Made by a program: the position numbers and the translations under genes | Shown here: positions 51,873-61,026 of the stretch, piece after piece | How the letters are laid out: each line of letters begins with the position of its first letter | Numbering within the stretch: position 1 is the first letter of the stretch | NCBI GenBank assembly: GCA_030447525.1 | Contig: JAUJOR010000024.1 | Coordinates: 1-63,027 of the forward strand | Reading direction: 5' to 3' | Source of the DNA: Chloroflexota bacterium | GTDB lineage: Bacteria; Chloroflexota; UBA11872; UBA12225 | DNA: 63,027 nt | The notes under the pieces: generated by a model | What the model saw: the letters and a program-made list of their open reading frames with translations, nothing else | Told to the model about the DNA's origin: nothing | Database searches by the model: none

Positions 51873-53728
51873 TGGGCATGAGCTCCGGCGGGTCAGGCGA
51901 GGACGACCTGCGCCTGGCCTCTGACCGGGAGGTCGTGCGGCGCATGGTGGCCCTGTTGCGTCCCCACACGGTGCGCCTTTTCTGGTCGTTTGTCCTCATC
52001 ACCATCGCCACGGCGGCCACTCTGGCCCAGCCCCTCATCATCAAGGGGTCGATCGACGGCATCCTGAACGGGAGGCTCGCCGAGCTGAACCTCTGGGCCG
52101 CGGCCTACGTCGTCACCCTGGTGGTCTTCTGGCTGGCGTCCTACGCCCAGACCTGGGTGCTGTCGGTGGTGGGGCAGCAGGTGCTGTTCACCCTGCGCAC
52201 GCGCATGTTCGTCCACCTCCAGCGGCTGTCCCTACGCTTCTATGACCGCGAGCGGATCGGGCACATCATCTCCCGCAACACGAGCGACATCGCCGCCCTC
52301 AACGAGGTGCTCACCCAGGGTCTGCTGCAGTCCATCGCCGACGTGATCATCCTGGTGGGGACGATCGTCATCCTGTTCACCATGAGCTGGCGCCTGGCCC
52401 TGGTGACGCTGGTGGTGCTACCCATGATGTATGTCCTGGCGAGGTGGTTCGCCTCCGGGTCACGTCCTGCCTACCGGCGCATCCGCCTGACCGTCTCCGC
52501 CGTCAACGCCTCCCTGGCGGAGAACATCGTGGGGATGAAGATCATCCAGGCCTTTCGGCGCGAGGAGCGGAACTTCGACGAGTTCGACGTCGTCAACCGC
52601 GATAACGTCAAGGCCCAGAAGGGGGCCATCTTCTACCACGCCGGGATCATCCCCATCCTCGACCTGGTGGACGCCGTCGCCACCGGCCTGGTGCTGTTCT
52701 TCGGCGGGCGCTGGATCCTGAGCGGGGTGGCCCCGGAGCTGACCATCGGCGTCCTCACCGCCTTCATGCTCTACACCGCCCGCTTTTTCGAGCCCATCCG
52801 CGACCTGGCGGCCCGTTGGGACCAGGTGCAGGCCGCCCTGGCGGCGGGGGAGCGGATCTTCCACCTGCTCGACCTCCAGCCGGACGTACAGGACCGTGCG
52901 GACGCCTACGAGCTCCCCCCCGTGCGGGGACAGGTGCGCTTCGACCACGTCAGCTTCTCCTACGATGGCGTGCACCCCATCCTCAGCGACGTCTCCTTGG
53001 AGGCGCAGCCGGGCGACCGCATCGCCCTGGTGGGGCGCACCGGGGCGGGGAAGAGCACCGTCATTCGGCTGCTGATGCGCTTCTATGACGTGCAGCAGGG
53101 GAGCATCACCGTGGACGGGCACGACGTGCGAGCCGTGACTCAGAAGTCCCTGCGCCGGCAGATGGGCCTGGTGCTCCAGGAGCCCTTCCTCTTCGCCGGG
53201 ACGATCAAGGAGAACATCGCCTTTGGCCGGCCCGATCTTCTACAGCAGGACGGCGGACTGGAGCTGATCCGGGAGGCGGCCGAGGTGGTGGGCCTGCGGG
53301 AGTTTATCGAGTCCCTCCCTGGCCAGTATGACGCCGTGGTGGAGGAGCGGGGGGGCAACCTCTCCGGGGGCCAGCGCCAGCTGGTCTCGCTGGCCCGCGC
53401 CTTCCTCGCCGACCCCCGTATCCTCATCCTGGACGAGGCCACCAGCAGCGTGGACACTGAGACGGAGGCGACGATCCAGCAGGCCCTTGATCGCGTCCTG
53501 GCCGGCCGTACGGCGTTCATCATTGCCCATCGCCTGTCCACGATCAAGAATGCGACGCGCATCGTCGTCCTCGACGGCGGAAAGATCGTGGAACAGGGGA
53601 CGCACCAGGAGCTGCTGGAGCTCGAGGGGTACTACTACAAGCTGTACACCCTCGGCTTCGCCAGCGGCGATGAGGACGAGGTGCCGGTCGAGGACTTCGT
53701 CGAAGAGGTGGGCGTCAGCGCCGGCTAG
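51869..53728 (+). CDS. ABC exporter half-transporter, consensus-site subunit
   Basis: 619 residues: transmembrane domain (about 35-330), Walker A GRTGAGKS near 389, NLSGGQRQL near 498, ILILDEATSSVD near 519 with the catalytic Glu, and IIAHRLSTI. ATG at 51869 overlaps the TGA of the upstream subunit, giving translational coupling and equal amounts. The C-terminal tail is acidic (DEDEVPVEDFVEE). As partner of the Asp-bearing subunit it supplies the hydrolysis-competent Walker B. Substrate unknown. Confidence 0.93.
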   Translation: MMGMSSGGSGEDDLRLASDREVVRRMVALLRPHTVRLFWSFVLITIATAATLAQPLIIKGSIDGILNGRLAELNLWAAAYVVTLVVFWLASYAQTWVLSVVGQQVLFTLRTRMFVHLQRLSLRFYDRERIGHIISRNTSDIAALNEVLTQGLLQSIADVIILVGTIVILFTMSWRLALVTLVVLPMMYVLARWFASGSRPAYRRIRLTVSAVNASLAENIVGMKIIQAFRREERNFDEFDVVNRDNVKAQKGAIFYHAGIIPILDLVDAVATGLVLFFGGRWILSGVAPELTIGVLTAFMLYTARFFEPIRDLAARWDQVQAALAAGERIFHLLDLQPDVQDRADAYELPPVRGQVRFDHVSFSYDGVHPILSDVSLEAQPGDRIALVGRTGAGKSTVIRLLMRFYDVQQGSITVDGHDVRAVTQKSLRRQMGLVLQEPFLFAGTIKENIAFGRPDLLQQDGGLELIREAAEVVGLREFIESLPGQYDAVVEERGGNLSGGQRQLVSLARAFLADPRILILDEATSSVDTETEATIQQALDRVLAGRTAFIIAHRLSTIKNATRIVVLDGGKIVEQGTHQELLELEGYYYKLYTLGFASGDEDEVPVEDFVEEVGVSAG

Positions 53729-53729
53729 C

Positions 53730-53791
53730 CCCCTCGGCTGGTCCCCTCGGCTGGTCCCCTCGGCTGGTCCCTCAGGGAGCTAGCCGAGGGG
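53730..53791. terminator. 13-bp triplicate repeat forming a bidirectional hairpin between convergent genes
   Basis: CCCCTCGGCTGGT occurs at 53730, 53743 and 53756. The last copy pairs with AGCCGAGGGG (53782-53791), and TCCCT pairs with AGGGA in the loop, giving a long hairpin. It lies between the convergent exporter and YihY genes, where a bidirectional terminator is expected. No T-tract is present. Confidence 0.55.
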
Positions 53792-53819
53792 CGGCGGCAG
53801 CCCGCGGCGGCAGCCCGCG

Positions 53820-54923
53820 TCACGCCGGGGGGGCCGCCCGAATCGGCTCATCCTCGTCAACAGGGGTGGTGAAGCCCCGGCCGACTTGAGGGGCGAACTT
53901 CGGCGTTGGCTGCTCACCCATGGGGGCGATGACCGCCAGCTCCTGCTCCGGCCCGATGTGCCGGCGCTCCTTGGCGATGGCGTACGAGAGCTCGGCCCCG
54001 GCCAGCACCACGGTGCTGGCCGCGTACAGCCACAGGAGCAGGGCCATGGCCGCGCCGACCGGTCCATAGCCGCTGATCATGTCGTTCTGCTCGAGGTAGA
54101 AGGCCAGGAGGCGCCGCGTGGCCTCCCAGGCCACGGCCATGGTCAGGGCGGCCGGCCAGACGTCGGCGAACTGCACGCGGCGCTGCGGCGTGTAGCGGTA
54201 GAGCAGGAAGAACACCCCCGCCAGGGCCAGGATACTCAGCAGCGACACCGCCCCCTGCCACAGCACGACGCTCCCGGGGATGTTTCCGGTGACACTGGCC
54301 AGCACGGCGATGGCCGCGCTGGCCGCGAAGCTGCTGAGGGCAACGCCCCCGACCCCGGCCGCCATGGCCAGGGCCAGCAAGACCACCTTGACCAGGGAGC
54401 GTGGCTTCCCGATCCCCCAGATCTGGTTGATGGTGGTGTCCAGCTCCCAGAACCAGACCAGGGCGCTCCACAAGAGGGCCAGGATGCCGACCCCGGCGGC
54501 CGTGCCGCGGCTCTCGATAACCCCGGCGATGGCCTTGCGTAACGGCTCTTGCCCCTGGGGCAGGAGGTCCGTCACCAGCCGCAGGACCTGCTCGCGGGCG
54601 GCATCGCTGCTCTGTAGCGCCAGCCCCAAGGCCGCCATGGCCAGCAGGATCATGGGGAACAGGGAGAAGATGCCGTAATACGTCAACGCCGCGGCGTGGC
54701 TAAACACCTGGTCCCTGGTGAACCCGTGGCTAAACACCTGGTCCCTGGTGAACCCCTGGGCCGTGCTGATCAAGATGCGGAAGAGGGCGTAGCGCTCCAG
54801 ACGCGCGACGACCGCCTCCAGCCTCACCCTCCACCCCCCTCGCTCGGCAGCGCCCGGGGGCTCAGTACGTCCCGGCTCCGGGGGGACGGCGGCACCATGA
54901 GGCGCAATGGGGGCACTGGCCAT
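53820..54923 (-). CDS. YihY/virulence factor BrkB family membrane protein
   Basis: About 367 residues with six or so membrane segments. HAAALTYYGIFSLFPMILLAMAALGL is the family start, LVWFWELDTTINQIWGIGKPRSLVK and SGYGPVGAAMALLLWLYAASTVVLAGAEL the later conserved parts. The family was once called RNase BN but is not a nuclease; its function is unsettled. Just before the first helix GFTRDQVFSH is present twice in a row through a perfect 30-bp duplication. ATG 54923 follows AAAGGAG. Confidence 0.9.
   Translation of the reverse strand: MASAPIAPHGAAVPPEPGRTEPPGAAERGGWRVRLEAVVARLERYALFRILISTAQGFTRDQVFSHGFTRDQVFSHAAALTYYGIFSLFPMILLAMAALGLALQSSDAAREQVLRLVTDLLPQGQEPLRKAIAGVIESRGTAAGVGILALLWSALVWFWELDTTINQIWGIGKPRSLVKVVLLALAMAAGVGGVALSSFAASAAIAVLASVTGNIPGSVVLWQGAVSLLSILALAGVFFLLYRYTPQRRVQFADVWPAALTMAVAWEATRRLLAFYLEQNDMISGYGPVGAAMALLLWLYAASTVVLAGAELSYAIAKERRHIGPEQELAVIAPMGEQPTPKFAPQVGRGFTTPVDEDEPIRAAPPA
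54696..54755 (-). repeat. perfect 30-bp in-frame tandem duplication in the YihY-family gene
   Basis: 54696-54725 and 54726-54755 are identical. The duplication adds ten residues immediately before the first transmembrane helix. Confidence 0.95.
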
Positions 54924-55277
54924 CGCGGCTGCTCCTTTCTTCATCCTGCCATGGCTACGGACGAGCATACCTGGTGCCCTACGACCCACAGAGACGTGCT
55001 TGTTCGCCGAGCACGGACCGCCGAGCACGGACCGCCGAGCGTGGACGAAAGGCCGAGAACGACTTCGGTCATCGCCATCCTCGGTCGATGTCTTGGTAGG
55101 GCACGCTGTGTGCTTGGTGGGGCACGCTGCGCCCTTTGTGGAGTGCGCGCCGGCCATGCCCGCCTGACCTGGAGTGTAGGGCGCGCGACGGGAGGGGGCA
55201 ACGGCCCCAGCGGGGTCACTCAAGGGCCACTCAGGGGCCGCTGGGGGGCGCGTCGATGTGCTACAACAACAGGCGTC
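54924..55277. other. intergenic region with 14-bp repeats and related short repeats
   Basis: GCCGAGCACGGACC occurs at 55006 and 55020 with a diverged third copy at 55034. A looser repeat (CTTGGTAGGGCACGCTG and CTTGGTGGGGCACGCTG) is near 55094-55130. No gene is recognised; long frames through here come from the repeats. Confidence 0.5.
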
Positions 55278-55769
55278 ATGATGTCTGAGTCTGCGTCGCG
55301 CCACCGGCCACTCCTGGTGGTGATCAACGACGACACTCCGTACCTGGAGCTGATGGAAGCGCTCCTGGAGGGGGAGGAGGGATACGAGGTCCTGGTGAGC
55401 CGGGAATGGGAGAACGCGTACCAGTTCGTCAAGGAGCAGCAACCGGACTTGGTGATCCTGGACATCGTGATGGGCCGTGAGGAGCGCGGCTGGGCCATCC
55501 TCAACCTGCTCACGCTCGACCCGGCGACGCGCCCCATCCCGGTGCTGGTGTGCTCGGCGGCCATCCACTCCCTGCAGGAGCACGCCCCGATGCTGGAAAA
55601 GCACGGTATCCGCGCCCTGCCCAAGCCATTCGACCTGGACGACCTGCTGGAGGCAATCCAGCAGACGCTCGATCAGGGAGGGCTGGGATATCGGCAGGAT
55701 GTAACGCCGGAGAGGCAGGCCTCCAGAGAGGCGACCGAGGGGGGAATGCCCGGCGTGTCCGAGGCATAG
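55278..55769 (+). CDS. stand-alone response regulator receiver domain
   Basis: 163 residues. LVVINDDTPYLELMEALL has the acidic pair, VILDIVMG the phospho-acceptor Asp near residue 62, CSA the switch residue and LPKPFD the Lys. A tail of about 30 residues follows. ATG 55278 is the first of two; no good ribosome site is evident. It is divergent from the YihY gene. No kinase is nearby. Confidence 0.85.
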   Translation: MMSESASRHRPLLVVINDDTPYLELMEALLEGEEGYEVLVSREWENAYQFVKEQQPDLVILDIVMGREERGWAILNLLTLDPATRPIPVLVCSAAIHSLQEHAPMLEKHGIRALPKPFDLDDLLEAIQQTLDQGGLGYRQDVTPERQASREATEGGMPGVSEA

Positions 55770-55946
55770 CCCCCGCCGTGAGACTTCCAGAGGGCCGCCG
55801 TTGCCGGCGTTGCCGATGATCCCGTCGTTATCCACGCCCCTCGCCGAGGTGCCCGGGGGCAGGTGCTCCTACCCAGTGGAGATGTGCGCGACGCCGCCAG
55901 GGACGACCTGGCCGCCGTGCGGTGATAGCTCGGGACTGCGGACTGC

Positions 55947-56720
55947 GTGCAGAGCGCTGCGTGCTGTTCTCTCTTGAGCACCGTCTTCGCCATCGGGGCG
56001 TTCGGCGGGCTCCTCTCCGGTATGCTGGGCGTCGGCGGGGCGGTGATCCTCCTCCCCCTGCTGACGACCTTTGCCGGGCTGACCCTTAAGGAGGCCGCCG
56101 GCATCACCATCGTCCAGGTGGTGGCCGCCTCCGTCATCAGCTGGGTGGCCTACCAGAGAGGGCGCCTCGTCCACCTGCGGCTGGCGACGTATATGGGGGC
56201 CGCCAGCGCCGTTGGAGGGGGGGCCGCCGGGTACGTCTCGGGCTATCTCTCCAGCCGGACGCTGGAGTGGATCTTCCTGGTGATTGTGGTGGCGGCCGTT
56301 GCGCTATTGCTGATCCCTGTTACCGAGCTGTCCATCACCGGGGGGGAGATGCCCCGCTTCAACGCCCCCCTGGCCGCCGGCTTGGGTCTGCTGGTGGGCT
56401 CGCTGGCCGGGCTGCTTGGCGCCGGGGGGGGATTCCTGATCGTCCCCCTCCTGATCGGCATCATGCGCCTCCCGACGCGCCTGGCCATCGGCACGTCCCC
56501 AGTGGTCATCTTGATCAGCGGGTCGTTCGGCCTCGTGGGCAAGTTCCTCTCCTTGCAGGTGCAACCAGACCTGGCGGCCGCCCTGGTGGGGGGCGCCGCC
56601 CCCTGCGCCTATCTAGGGGCGCGCCTCGGCCGGCGCCTCCCCCCCCGGGCCCTGCGTCTCCTCCTGGGCGTCATGCTCTGCCTGACCGCCGTCCGCAGCG
56701 CGGTGACCCTGGTTTCGTAG
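55947..56720 (+). CDS. TauE/SafE family anion permease
   Basis: 257 residues, about eight hydrophobic segments in two halves, each starting with the family pattern: FGGLLSGMLGVGGAVILLPLLTTFAGLTLKEAAGITIVQVVAASVIS and LVGSLAGLLGAGGGFLIVPLLIGIMRLPTRLAIGTSPVVILISG. Members export sulfite, sulfoacetate or other organosulfur anions. GTG 55947 is the start, with only weak ribosome site. It precedes the isomerase-like gene on the same strand with the 18-bp repeat array between them. Confidence 0.9.
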   Translation: MQSAACCSLLSTVFAIGAFGGLLSGMLGVGGAVILLPLLTTFAGLTLKEAAGITIVQVVAASVISWVAYQRGRLVHLRLATYMGAASAVGGGAAGYVSGYLSSRTLEWIFLVIVVAAVALLLIPVTELSITGGEMPRFNAPLAAGLGLLVGSLAGLLGAGGGFLIVPLLIGIMRLPTRLAIGTSPVVILISGSFGLVGKFLSLQVQPDLAAALVGGAAPCAYLGARLGRRLPPRALRLLLGVMLCLTAVRSAVTLVS

Positions 56721-56729
56721 ACTGACACG

Positions 56730-56801
56730 GGCACTCCACGGCACAAGGGCACTCCACGGCACGCAGGCACTCCACGGCACAAGGGCACTCCACGGCACAA
56801 G
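56730..56801 (+). repeat. 18-bp tandem repeat, four copies
   Basis: GGCACTCCACGGCACAAG occurs at 56730, 56748, 56766 and 56784 with two or three substitutions in the second copy. It fills nearly the whole gap between the permease stop and the next ATG (56813), so it would be the 5' leader or 3' end of one of these genes. Confidence 0.9.
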
Positions 56802-56812
56802 GGGGCGGAGCC

Positions 56813-58840
56813 ATGAGCTCAATCACGCTGGAAGGCGCCACCGGACCAGAAGTGGACGCCACGCTGGAACGCCTGGCGGCGGAAGACGTCCTGGGACAGC
56901 TCCTCCGCCGGGAAGGGCGCATGGCCCAGCTGGCCACTGAAGGGGACGACGTCAAGCTGGACTGGGTGGATGGCGTGGAGCGGGCCCTGGGCGCCCCCGG
57001 GGCCCTGGAGGGCGCCGCGGCCGAAGGCGCCGAGATCGCCGCACGGGGGGTACGGCACGTCATCTGGTCCGGCATGGGGGGCTCCGTACAGACGGTCTAC
57101 ACTCTCAAGCGCATGGGCTACCTGGACGCCCCTTCCTTGACCATCCACCCCCTGGACAGCACCGACCCGGCGGCGCTAAACCGCATCCTGGCGGCCATTG
57201 GCGCGCCGCAGGGGCGCAACCTGGCCCACGTCCTGCCGCAGACGATGATGATCGGCGTCTCAATGGGCATGACTTCCGAGGAGCCGATCACCCACCTGGA
57301 GTGGTTCGACGCCCTCTTGCGCGATCACGGCGTCCCCGACCCGGGAGGACACATCCAGGTGATGACCCTCCCGGACTCCTACCTCGATCGATTCGCCCGC
57401 CCCCGTGGCTCGCGCATGGTGCCGATCCAGCTCGACGGGGGGAATCACACCCCCGGCCGGATGAGCGCCCCGGCGACGCGCGTCTTTCTGCGCCCGGTGG
57501 CCTTAATGCTGGCCGCCTTGGGGGCCAGCGGGGGGCTGCGGACGATACTCCAGCGGGGCCAAGACCTCTATCGCCTGGCCCACAGCATCCCGGCGCTCCA
57601 GCGCCGGAGAGACACCGTGGACGACCCGTTCCTGCGCCTCGCCGCCTGGTTGGCGCTGCGGGCCGCCCCCGGGCGATGGGCTCCCAAGCTCCTCGTCACC
57701 CTCCCGCCGGGCTGGGAAGGGTTCGCCCCCTGGCTGGAGCAGCTGGTGGAGGAGAGCCTGGGCAAGGGGGGCAAAGGATTCCTCGTCTTCTACAACCAAT
57801 CGCCGGAGGGGCGCTACGGCGAGGATTGCGCCGTGCTGCGCATCGTCGTCGAGGGGCCGGTGGCGCCCCCGGGTGGAATGGACCGGGGGGGGAGAGGCAG
57901 TCCCCCCGGGGGTAGTCCGCCCAGGGGTGCCCCCGAGGGGCTCCCCACCCTCACCCTGCGCGTCCCCTCGGCGCCCCTGGACGGGGTACCACCAGAGCTG
58001 GCCGGCCTGGGGGAGCTGGCCGGCCTCTTCCTCGGCTTCAAGAAGACCGTGGCCACTTACGGCTACCTCCAGGACATCGTCTTCGCCGGCCAGCCGGCGG
58101 TAGAGGCCTACAAGAAGTACGCCCGTGACCTGCGTGAGGCTCCCGGCCCGGTGCCCCTCGACCCCGCCTCCCCTTCGGGGCCTGACTCCCCAGCCGGTCC
58201 CTACGTCGACGCCGGGAAGTCCGCCCCCACGGGGCGCATCGCCGGGGCACCGCTCGGGCGCTCCCGCTCCGGCCACGAGTCCGTCTGGCTGGACTACTCC
58301 TCCCTGCTGCGCCGCGGGCTGCTGGACGAGACAACCCTGCGGGAGCAGGTGCAGCGTCTGGGTGGAGACCGCACCGACGCCGCCGACGTGCTGGCCGCCA
58401 TCCTGGCCGCCGCCAGGCAGGCCGGCTCGCTGTGCTACCTCGACTTCACCTGGAACGGGGAGCTCTCCCCTGACCTCCACCGCGTCTTCCAGCGCGGACG
58501 TGACGTACTGGCCAACGCCACCCTGGGCATCCCGGCCAAGCTCCGCACCGGGCCGAGCGACTATCACTCCACCGAGCAGGGGGAGACCGACGGCCCGGCA
58601 GAGCTGGTCAGCCTCCGGCTGGTCGCCGAGCGCCACGAGGACGTCGCCGCCGGCACCTATGACGACAAGTTCCTGTTGGCCCAGGCACGGGGGACGTGGC
58701 AGGCAATGGAAGACGCCGGGCGATGGATCGTCTTTCTCACCCTGCCCGAGGCGGGCGGTACCCCCGCCGGGGCACAGGCCGTGGAGTCCCTCTCGCAGCT
58801 CTTCGAGCGGGTCGATCTGCGCCTGACGAGGGGGGAGTAG
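56813..58840 (+). CDS. glucose-6-phosphate isomerase-like protein (divergent, SIS fold)
   Basis: 675 residues. HVIWSGMGGSVQTVYTLKRMG near 82-102 is a SIS sugar-phosphate loop, and DIVFAGQPAVEAYKKYARDL near 420-440 echoes the second phosphoglucose isomerase signature (F-x-x-Q-x-x-V-E-x-x-K). Two Gly/Pro/Ser-rich insertions (about 350-380 and 440-485) lengthen it beyond the usual 450-550 residues. It probably interconverts aldose and ketose phosphates, but the primary PGI motif is weak, so a transaldolase/PGI-related role is possible. ATG 56813 follows GGGGCGGAG. Confidence 0.75.
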   Translation: MSSITLEGATGPEVDATLERLAAEDVLGQLLRREGRMAQLATEGDDVKLDWVDGVERALGAPGALEGAAAEGAEIAARGVRHVIWSGMGGSVQTVYTLKRMGYLDAPSLTIHPLDSTDPAALNRILAAIGAPQGRNLAHVLPQTMMIGVSMGMTSEEPITHLEWFDALLRDHGVPDPGGHIQVMTLPDSYLDRFARPRGSRMVPIQLDGGNHTPGRMSAPATRVFLRPVALMLAALGASGGLRTILQRGQDLYRLAHSIPALQRRRDTVDDPFLRLAAWLALRAAPGRWAPKLLVTLPPGWEGFAPWLEQLVEESLGKGGKGFLVFYNQSPEGRYGEDCAVLRIVVEGPVAPPGGMDRGGRGSPPGGSPPRGAPEGLPTLTLRVPSAPLDGVPPELAGLGELAGLFLGFKKTVATYGYLQDIVFAGQPAVEAYKKYARDLREAPGPVPLDPASPSGPDSPAGPYVDAGKSAPTGRIAGAPLGRSRSGHESVWLDYSSLLRRGLLDETTLREQVQRLGGDRTDAADVLAAILAAARQAGSLCYLDFTWNGELSPDLHRVFQRGRDVLANATLGIPAKLRTGPSDYHSTEQGETDGPAELVSLRLVAERHEDVAAGTYDDKFLLAQARGTWQAMEDAGRWIVFLTLPEAGGTPAGAQAVESLSQLFERVDLRLTRGE

Positions 58841-59036
58841 CCGCCGGCCGTCCGGCCTGACGCGCGGGTCGCTGCGCCGGTCGTTGCCTTGTCGGACGCG
58901 GGCGGCGAGACGCCGCCGCGGTGCGCACGTTGCCTGTGCCGAGTGACCGCCGGAGAGGCGGTCCGCGGCCGCGGGGCTCCCCTGGGAGGCGATGCAGGGG
59001 GGCCGACGCGACGCGTCACAGGGAGCGTTCACCCCC

Positions 59037-60884
59037 ATGATCGAGGCGAGCACCCGCGCAGAACGACGCACCTCCCTCCACCCCCCATGCGGCGCGGCGC
59101 CCCGCCCGTCGGTCAGCCCGGTGCCGAGCGCAATCGTGCCCAGCACAGCGATCCGGGCTCTGTTGCGCTGCCAGTTCGGCCTGGAGGCCTTCCGGCCGGG
59201 GCAGGAAGAGACCATCCACGCCCTGCTGGCCGGGCGCGACACCCTGGCCGTCCTCCTTACCGGGGCCGGCAAGTCGCTCGTCTACCAGCTCGCCGCCCAG
59301 ATCCTGCCCGGAGCCACGCTGGTCGTCTCCCCGCTGCTGGCCCTGATGCACGACCAAGCGCAATCCCTGACCGAGCGAGGGATGGAGGTGGGGATCATCA
59401 ACAGCACACTCACCGAGCGCCAGGCGGACGAAGCGCTAAGACAGGTGCAGCAGGAGCAGGTCAAGCTGCTCTACGTCACGCCGGAGCGGTTTGAGGACGA
59501 GGCGTTCATGGCCCAGGCTCAGAGGATGGAGGTCTCCCTGCTGGTAATCGACGAGGCCCACTGCATCTCCGAGTGGGGCCACAGCTTCCGACCGTCGTAC
59601 CTGGCGCTGGGGAGGGTGGCGGAGCAGCTGGGACGCCCCACCTTGCTGGCCCTCACCGCCACGGCCACCCCCTGGGTGCGGCGGGACATCACCGAGCGGC
59701 TGGGGATGCGTCAGCCGGCGATGGTAGTGCGGGGGAGCAACCGACCGAATCTCTTCCTGGAGGTGCTGCGCGTGGAGGAGGAGTGCCAGGACCGGCGAGT
59801 CTTGCAGCGCTTACTGACGGAGGCGGCCGGCCCGGAGCGCTACGGCGAGCCACTGGCCCAGGAGCTGACCCGGGCGATGCAGGGGAGCGGCATCGTGTAC
59901 ACGGCCACCACGGCGGCGGTCCGCGAGACGGCGGCCTGGCTCCAGGAGTGGGGCATCGCCGCCGATTACTATCATGGGCAGCGCCGCAAGGGCGACCGAG
60001 AGCGCGTGCAAGAGGCGTTCATGGACGGTGACTTGCGCGTCATCGCGGCGACCAACGCCTTTGGCCTGGGGGTGGACAAGCCAGATGTACGCTTCGTCAT
60101 CCACCGCGACATCCCGGCCAGCGTCGAGGCCTACTATCAGGAAGCGGGCCGGGCCGGGCGGGACGGGAACCTGTCCCGCTGCGTCCTGATCTACCGCCCC
60201 GGCGACCTCGGGCGGGCCGCGTTTCTGGCCGGCACCGGCCACCTGAAGCGCGAGGACGTGATGCGGGCGCTCGACACCCTGCAGGCCAGGCCGCGGGGAA
60301 CGGTGCGGGACCTACAGAAGGCCACCGGGCTGGGGCGCGGCAACCTGATGCGCCTGATCGAGCTGCTGGAACGCCAGGGGATCGTCGCCCGGCCACGTGG
60401 CGACGGGGAGACGCCCACCGCCGAGCGCCCCGGTGGTGGCGCGCTGGGGGGCATCCACCTGCTGCGCCCGGACGTCCATCCCGACGACGTGTCGCTCAAC
60501 GGTGAGGCGCGCCGGCTAGCCTACGAGCACAGCCGGCGGGAGATGACGCGGGGCTACGCCGACCTGAACGACTGCCGTCAGGAATACATCCTCAGCTACT
60601 TTGGCGAGACGTATGATGCCCCATCCTGCACCATGTGCGACAACTCCGTGCGTCATAGCCAGAGAGAGGCCCCGCCGGCGTCCCGCCCGGAGCTACCGGC
60701 CGGCAGGGCCCCTCAAGGCTCGCCCTTCGCCACCGGCGACCGGGTGGAGCACGTCGCTTGGGGTGCGGGGACGGTCCAGCGCCTCAGGGACGATGCCGCG
60801 ACGGTGCTCTTCGACGCCTCCGGATACAAGACGCTGGCGCTCCCCGGGGCGCTGGAGCAGAATCTGCTGCGCCGGCTGCAGTAG
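59037..60884 (+). CDS. recQ: RecQ-like DNA helicase
   Basis: Superfamily 2 helicase: motif 0 FGLEAFRPGQEETIHALLAGRD, Walker A LLTGAGKSLVYQ (usually PTGGGKS), DEAHCISEWGHSFRPSY, LALTATAT, and GLGVDKPDVRFVIHRDIPASVEAYYQEAGRAGRDG. The Cys-rich C-terminal part (DCRQEYILSYFG, CTMCDNS) is the RecQ zinc site. Instead of an HRDC domain it ends with GDRVEHVAWGAGTVQRLRDDAATVLFD, a small beta-barrel also seen at the end of UvrD/PcrA helicases. Start at ATG 59037 is uncertain; 58992 is also open and has a closer GGGAGG. Confidence 0.88.
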   Translation: MIEASTRAERRTSLHPPCGAAPRPSVSPVPSAIVPSTAIRALLRCQFGLEAFRPGQEETIHALLAGRDTLAVLLTGAGKSLVYQLAAQILPGATLVVSPLLALMHDQAQSLTERGMEVGIINSTLTERQADEALRQVQQEQVKLLYVTPERFEDEAFMAQAQRMEVSLLVIDEAHCISEWGHSFRPSYLALGRVAEQLGRPTLLALTATATPWVRRDITERLGMRQPAMVVRGSNRPNLFLEVLRVEEECQDRRVLQRLLTEAAGPERYGEPLAQELTRAMQGSGIVYTATTAAVRETAAWLQEWGIAADYYHGQRRKGDRERVQEAFMDGDLRVIAATNAFGLGVDKPDVRFVIHRDIPASVEAYYQEAGRAGRDGNLSRCVLIYRPGDLGRAAFLAGTGHLKREDVMRALDTLQARPRGTVRDLQKATGLGRGNLMRLIELLERQGIVARPRGDGETPTAERPGGGALGGIHLLRPDVHPDDVSLNGEARRLAYEHSRREMTRGYADLNDCRQEYILSYFGETYDAPSCTMCDNSVRHSQREAPPASRPELPAGRAPQGSPFATGDRVEHVAWGAGTVQRLRDDAATVLFDASGYKTLALPGALEQNLLRRLQ

Positions 60885-61026
60885 CACGTTGGGCCAGCGC
60901 CCGCCGATAGGGCTACCCGGCCCCGCGTCGGTCCCTCCCCAGCGCCCCGTGAGACTGTCCGGAAGTGAGTGCATCTAGGTGAGGGCGGGCCACAATTCCC
61001 CAGGGCTCAGAGAGGAGCGCGCAGCC

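Noticed and set aside
54696..55277. N-terminal 194-codon extension of the response regulator
   Set aside because: It runs through the antisense of the YihY gene and a repeat region; homology starts at the ATG at 55278.
54924..55835. N-terminal extension of the YihY-family protein to 671 residues
   Set aside because: The added part is antisense to the response regulator and repeats; an AAAGGAG site and family length favour the start at 54923.
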